Origin: Deltaproteobacteria bacterium
GTDB lineage: Bacteria > Desulfobacterota > Dissulfuribacteria > Dissulfuribacterales > UBA3076
Assembly: GCA_030605675.1 (NCBI GenBank)
Contig: JAUWHV010000093.1
Location: forward strand, 1-9,186
Reading direction: 5' to 3'
DNA length: 9,186 nt
Shown here: piece after piece, positions 6,297 through 9,186 of the stretch
Numbering within the stretch: position 1 is the first letter of the stretch
Layout of the letters: the number at the start of each line of letters is the position of its first letter
The notes under the pieces: model-generated
Database searches by the model: none
Told to the model about the DNA's origin: nothing
Seen by the model: only the letters and a program-made list of their open reading frames with translations
Position numbers and translations under genes: made by a program

Positions 6297-6686
6297 TTTA
6301 TCCTCCTTTCAGCTTGAAATAAATGTCGATATTCTTTCGGCAATATCTTCTAAGGCCTCTATTAAAGAGGCACAGGCGACTTAATGAAGACAGCAGCCAA
6401 ATTTTTACAAAAGCTCATAGATTAAAGTTTCTGTTTTTCATTTACAACAAACATCCCTTTCAGTCCGCACAGCCTTGGAATATCCGGACCATAAACGCCA
6501 ACATCCATGAGTTCAACTTCATATATACCCCTTATTTACAAGTTGCAATAGCTATTCAGGCAAGAGAGCAGAGCCTAAGGTTCAGATATCAAGAGAACTC
6601 GGGAATCTTAAACAACGCCTTGACAAAAACCGAATTAATGTAAATATTATGAGCATACGATAATAACCAAAAGGAGGTGAAAAAAT
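6297..6686. other. Divergent intergenic region with two small dyads
   Basis: This 390-bp gap separates the minus-strand oxidoreductase from the plus-strand DUF5320-like gene. Two dyads lie in the oxidoreductase leader: GATATT/AATATC (6328-6347, 8-nt loop) and GCCTCT-ATTAA-AGAGGC (6355-6371). The rest, including a 106-codon open frame at 6323-6643, has no ribosome binding site and no family resemblance I recognise. A +1-frame stretch at 6580-6640 (ISRELGNLKQRLDKN) has a coiled-coil look and could be debris of an older gene, but this is weak. Confidence 0.5.
6620..6650 (+). promoter_or_regulatory. Candidate promoter for the DUF5320-like gene
   Basis: A perfect TTGACA (6620-6625) is followed by AATATT at 17-nt spacing (6643-6648) or TATTAT at 19-nt spacing (6645-6650). 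The -35 box is strong and the -10 choice uncertain. The gene start is about 37-40 nt further on. Confidence 0.45.
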
Positions 6687-6908
6687 ATGCCTAGAATGGA
6701 TGGAACAGGACCTGCCGGAACAGGTGTTCCAGGTAGAGGACTTGGTCCCTGCGGTAAAGGAGCAGGGGCCCAACCCGGAAGACTTACCTCCGCACAAGAC
6801 AATTTTAGAGGCCTTGGACGCGGTGGCGGCGGCTTTGGTCGGGGTCGTCGACAGAGGCGCAGAATTTCCTTTGCAAGTTTTTCTGGTAACGATCCAGGCA
6901 ACAATTAA
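6687..6908 (+). CDS. DUF5320-like small Gly/Arg-rich protein
   Basis: The 73-aa product begins MPRMDGTGPAGTG and continues GRGLGPCGKGAG, the characteristic opening of DUF5320 proteins, small polypeptides found beside NifX-like and Mrp-type genes in anaerobes. A GRGGGGFGRGRR tract near residues 44-55 follows, then a short unrelated tail. There is one Cys (C22). Many DUF5320 proteins are longer and end in a coiled coil; that part is absent here, so the gene may be truncated at its 3' end. AAGGAGGTGA (6671-6680), an almost full anti-16S match, lies 6 nt before the ATG and firmly sets this start. The molecular role is unknown; co-occurrence with the Fe-S ATPase/NifX-like cluster at 139-2455 suggests a link to metal-cluster proteins. 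Confidence 0.78.
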   Translation: MPRMDGTGPAGTGVPGRGLGPCGKGAGAQPGRLTSAQDNFRGLGRGGGGFGRGRRQRRRISFASFSGNDPGNN

Positions 6909-6932
6909 TCTCAACACAGGCCATACAAAAGG

Positions 6933-6991
6933 TATTACCCGGATTCGTGCGAAAGACTGGAGGCATTTTCGATTTTGCACGCCGGGTAATA
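6933..6991. repeat. Strong bipartite hairpin after the DUF5320-like gene
   Basis: TATTACCCGG (6933-6942) pairs perfectly with CCGGGTAATA (6982-6991), and CGTGCGAAA (6946-6954) pairs with TTTTGCACG (6973-6981) with one G-T wobble. A 3-nt bulge separates the two stems, and the loop is 18 nt. It starts 25 nt after the DUF5320-like stop. Only AATTTTT at 7002-7008 follows, so it could be an atypical terminator, an mRNA-stabilising structure or a REP/MITE-like palindrome. Confidence 0.7.
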
Positions 6992-7095
6992 TCCTGCCCC
7001 AAATTTTTGATTGATCATTTCATCAAAGACAGCTAAGAACAGAATTATTTAATGCAGATTCAGGTTTCGGATCAAAAAAACAAAGGAGGCAACAA

Positions 7096-7512
7096 ATGGC
7101 AAAATTAACACAGGATATGAAGGACATTATGGGAAAGAGCAGGGGGTATGCCGTGGCTACGTGTGATAAGGATGGCGTTCCAAACGTGGTTCCGATTCAC
7201 TTTGTTAAGATCCTTTCGGATGATGAGCTTATGATGGCTGATGTGTTTATGAAAAAGACATTAGAAAATATTAAGCAGAGACAAGTCATGGCTGTCTCCG
7301 CATGGGATTATGAAGTCAAACCTCGCAAGGGGTTTCAATTCAAAGGGACCCCCAGGATCGAGACGTCAGGCAAGATTTACGACATGGCGGTTGAGATGGT
7401 TAAGGCGGAAAAACCCGACCTGACAGCGAAGTCGGCTGTTGTGCTTAAAATTACGGATATCTTTGTTACCTCTCCTGGCCCAAATGCCGGGAAGAATGTG
7501 AATGAGATTTGA
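7096..7512 (+). CDS. Pyridoxamine 5'-phosphate oxidase-family (FMN split-barrel) protein
   Basis: The 138-aa protein has the compact split-barrel pattern of the pyridoxamine-phosphate-oxidase superfamily. The first strands GYAVATCDKDGVPNVVPIHF (about 17-36) form the classic 'x-A-T-x-x-x-D-G-x-P-x-x-x-P' segment. It then has a LMMADVFMKKTLENIKQ region (about 45-61) of the kind that contacts the flavin phosphate, AVSAWD, and a GFQFKGTPRIE strand (about 75-85). Members bind FMN or related cofactors and are mostly uncharacterised reductases; true PdxH activity is unlikely given the small size. AAGGAGG (7083-7089) lies 6 nt before the ATG. It follows the DUF5320-like gene by 187 nt and has its own strong terminator, so it may be monocistronic. 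Confidence 0.85.
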   Translation: MAKLTQDMKDIMGKSRGYAVATCDKDGVPNVVPIHFVKILSDDELMMADVFMKKTLENIKQRQVMAVSAWDYEVKPRKGFQFKGTPRIETSGKIYDMAVEMVKAEKPDLTAKSAVVLKITDIFVTSPGPNAGKNVNEI

Positions 7513-7601
7513 AGGCGATAGAAATAGCGTCTGGCTGGTTGGTAGGGTGGTGAAAAGAAAATGAAAGGATAGGTTGCTTTTTTCTGAAATCGTGTCCTAA
7601 T

Positions 7602-7641
7602 AGAGGAGGGCGCATCGGACATAATTGCCCTCCTCTTTTTT
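7602..7641 (+). terminator. Rho-independent terminator of the FMN-protein gene
   Basis: AGAGGAGGGC (7602-7611) pairs with GCCCTCCTCT (7627-7636) to give a 10-bp GC-rich stem with a 15-nt loop, and T's continue to 7641. It lies about 90 nt after the stop of the FMN-binding protein gene. Confidence 0.9.
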
Positions 7642-7751
7642 GTAAGCGTTCACAGGGCACCGCATCTGCTTTGTTGTCGGGCACTTGAAGTACAGGGAGT
7701 ACGCCTGCGTACCCTCCGCCTCGCATCTGCAGCACCCTGTAAACGCTTACA
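7641..7751. repeat. 111-bp palindromic element (REP/MITE-like)
   Basis: The ends TGTAAGCGTTCACAGGG (7641-7657) and CCCTGTAAACGCTTACA (7735-7751) are inverted repeats matching at 16 of 17 positions. CGCATCTGC occurs twice inside in direct orientation (7661-7669, 7722-7730), and a central hairpin GTACGC-CT-GCGTAC, flanked by AGGG/CCCT, lies at about 7694-7715. The element begins exactly on the last T of the terminator. No coding capacity; it looks like a non-autonomous dispersed repeat. Confidence 0.8.
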
Positions 7752-7785
7752 GTTCGGTGGGTTGTGGTAAAACGGGCGTTGTAAT

Positions 7786-7800
7786 CCCGTGAACGGTTAC
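7786..7800. repeat. Second copy of CCCGTGAACGGTTAC
   Basis: This 15-mer is identical to 2611-2625 and similar to the ends of the 7641-7751 element (CCCTGTGAACGCTTACA in the matching orientation). It may be a solo end or relic of the same or a related repeat. Confidence 0.6.
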
Positions 7801-7825
7801 TCTTTTTTTTAATAATTCTACAAGA

Positions 7826-7913
7826 GCCCGGGTGGTGAAATTGGTAGACACAAGGGACTTAAAATCCCTCGGTATAATATACCGTGCCGGTTCGACTCCG
7901 GCCCTGGGCACCA
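7826..7913 (+). tRNA. tRNA-Leu(UAA)
   Basis: An 88-nt class II tRNA with all stems intact: acceptor GCCCGGG/CCTGGGC (one G-T), anticodon stem AGGGA/TCCCT with loop CTTAAAA (anticodon TAA), a variable arm CGGTAT-AAT-ATACCG that pairs perfectly, T arm GCCGG-TTCGACT-CCGGC, discriminator A and encoded CCA. This is probably the main Leu(UAA) gene; the copy at 3270-3357 is a divergent duplicate in the same orientation. Confidence 0.96.
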
Positions 7914-7959
7914 GATAAATAGCAGGGCCAAATTGACCCCGCCTCTGAATATAGAGGAC

Positions 7960-9186
7960 TTATTTGCGGACAGCTCCTAATCTTCGGATGGCCTTGATTC
8001 GCTCAAGGACAGGCGGATGGCTATAGTCCATGAAGACCTTGAACGGATGTGGTGTGAGATTAGAAAGGTTGTCCACACTCAGCTTTTTCAGTCCGTTGAT
8101 CATGGCATCAGCATCTCCGTATGTCTCCACTGCAAAAGCATCAGCTTCATACTCGTTTTTTCTCGAAATTATGTTCTCTGCGAGGCCTATCAACATCGCG
8201 ATGGGTGTATAGAGGAAACCGAAGAAAAAGAGGCTGGCATAAACAGACAGGTGCTCCATTTTGAATGCAGCAAACAACTGTTCATTCTCGATGAAAAGGG
8301 AAAGCAGAAAAAGCGTCAGTCCCATTACAATTACTGACCTGGCTATTGCCCGGATAATATGTTTTTTCTTGTAGTGCCCCATTTCGTGCGCGAGGATCGA
8401 AACAAGCTCATTTACAGAGTGCCTCTCTATTAATGTGTCGAACAGCACAATTCGGCGTGAACGTCCGAAGCCGGTGAAAAACGCGTTGCTTTTGGACGAC
8501 CGCTTGGAGCCGTCCATCTTGAAGATGCCCTTCATCTTGAAATTCTGTGCTTTTGCGTAATTTTCAATTGCAGTCCGCAACTCTCTTTCTTCAAGCGGCA
8601 CAAACTTATTGAAAATAGGCATGATAACCACAGGGGCAATAAACATGAAGAAAATCTGGAACAGTGTAATCGCCACCCAGCAATAAATCCATGCCGGGTT
8701 GCCGGTTTTTTCAAAAAACCAGAGAACAGCGGCAAACACGATTCCACCGATAAGAGCGGTCAATATTAACGACTTAATAATATCCAGTAAGTATGTCTTG
8801 GGCGTGGTCTTGTTGAAACCGTACTTTTCTTCTATCACAAAGGTATTGTATATGGAAAACGGCAGGCTCAGGATCTTGCTTGCAAAAATCAGTATTCCCG
8901 CAAAGACTAGTCCTGTAAGAATTGGTCCCTGTCCAAGGCTTATCGCTATCCGGTCCACAAAATTGAAACCGCCAACCAGAACAAACGCGATTGTTATAAG
9001 CGTCTGGAGTGTATCCACACAGATTCCGAATCTGGTGTTTTCCCGCAGGTAATTCTGTGATTGCCTGTATTTCTCAGCATCATAGTAACCTTTAAACTCC
9101 GCCGGAAGCTCTATCGATACGTGCCGGACGTTCAGCCAGTCCGAGACCAGATCAAGCAGGTAGCGGATAATAAGAATCAGCAGGAT
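7960..9186 (-). CDS. Ste24/CAAX-prenyl-protease-type M48 membrane zinc metalloprotease, N-terminus cut by window edge
   Basis: The frame stays open from the TAA at 7960 to the window edge, giving at least 408 residues against about 410-420 for bacterial Ste24 homologues, so only a few N-terminal residues are missing. The apparent internal GTG at 9018 is not the start: the 56 codons upstream of it continue the family sequence (SDWLNVRHVS, LPAEFKGYYD, YRQSQNYLRENTRFG). The zinc motif HEMGH is at about 267-271 of the visible part and the third ligand Glu sits in SRKNEYEAD (about 341-349). YSHPPVLERI near the C-terminus is also conserved. Several hydrophobic segments predict an inner-membrane protein with the active site facing the cytoplasm. 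The family degrades or processes membrane proteins; CAAX processing itself is not expected in bacteria. It converges on the tRNA-Leu, with a small CCTCT/AGAGG hairpin between. Confidence 0.93.
   Translation of the reverse strand: MLLILIIRYLLDLVSDWLNVRHVSIELPAEFKGYYDAEKYRQSQNYLRENTRFGICVDTLQTLITIAFVLVGGFNFVDRIAISLGQGPILTGLVFAGILIFASKILSLPFSIYNTFVIEEKYGFNKTTPKTYLLDIIKSLILTALIGGIVFAAVLWFFEKTGNPAWIYCWVAITLFQIFFMFIAPVVIMPIFNKFVPLEERELRTAIENYAKAQNFKMKGIFKMDGSKRSSKSNAFFTGFGRSRRIVLFDTLIERHSVNELVSILAHEMGHYKKKHIIRAIARSVIVMGLTLFLLSLFIENEQLFAAFKMEHLSVYASLFFFGFLYTPIAMLIGLAENIISRKNEYEADAFAVETYGDADAMINGLKKLSVDNLSNLTPHPFKVFMDYSHPPVLERIKAIRRLGAVRK

Larger units (their letters stand above)
7513..7825. other. 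Intergenic region with terminator and palindromic element
   Basis: No gene is supported here. The stretch carries the terminator at 7602-7641, the palindromic element at 7641-7751 and the 15-mer CCCGTGAACGGTTAC at 7786-7800, followed by a T-run (7803-7810) just before the tRNA. A clear promoter for the tRNA was not found. Confidence 0.6.

Noticed and set aside
6323..6643. 106-codon plus-strand open frame in the divergent intergenic region
   Set aside because: No ribosome binding site, no recognisable family, and it starts only 27 nt from the start of a divergently oriented gene.
6700..7014. 104-codon open frame overlapping the DUF5320-like gene in another frame
   Set aside because: The 6687 frame has a near-perfect ribosome site and the family's N-terminal sequence; this is its shadow and also crosses the hairpin.

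Overview
The window looks like chromosomal DNA from an anaerobic, sulfate-reducer-type bacterium, most likely Desulfobacterota (former Deltaproteobacteria). This is inferred from the gene content: ferredoxin-insert MinD/Mrp-type ATPases, a NifX-like protein with a Gly/Arg-rich tail, a DUF5320-type small protein and a probable selenoprotein. Moderate GC and intergenic spaces packed with short repeats also fit. No taxonomic search was possible.

Left part (139-2455, minus strand): a tight three-gene operon encodes a NifX/NifB-C-terminal-like protein with a glycine-rich tail, followed by two related P-loop ATPases that each carry an inserted 2x[4Fe-4S] ferredoxin domain. The two ATPase genes overlap by ATGA. 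By family knowledge these belong to metal-cluster handling or electron-carrier systems. Upstream lies about 0.8 kb of non-coding, repeat-rich DNA (2456-3269).

Middle part (3149-6296): a sigma70-like promoter precedes a tRNA-Leu(UAA), and 30 nt after it starts the most interesting gene. This is a flavin-dependent pyridine-nucleotide disulfide oxidoreductase of the CoA-disulfide reductase/NADH oxidase type, interrupted at codon 45 by an in-frame TGA. That TGA falls exactly on the redox-active Cys of the family. It is followed, 22 nt on, by a perfect 6-bp hairpin with a GGTCT loop, a textbook bacterial SECIS. I read the gene as a 452-aa selenoprotein, not a pseudogene. Facing it on the minus strand is a full-length paralogue (450 aa) with Cys at the equivalent position, so the window holds a natural Sec/Cys pair. 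The gap between them contains a long inverted repeat.

Right part (6297-9186): a divergent intergenic region is followed by a small DUF5320-like Gly-rich protein, a strong 10+9 bp hairpin, and a pyridoxamine-phosphate-oxidase-like flavoprotein closed by a clear rho-independent terminator. Next come a 111-bp palindromic element, a second and better-paired tRNA-Leu(UAA), and, on the minus strand, a Ste24/M48-type membrane zinc protease that runs off the window edge.

Taken together, the window is rich in redox flavoproteins and Fe-S/metal-handling proteins. The two tRNA-Leu copies bracket the flavoprotein block (about 4.6 kb), which may mark a duplication or insertion.
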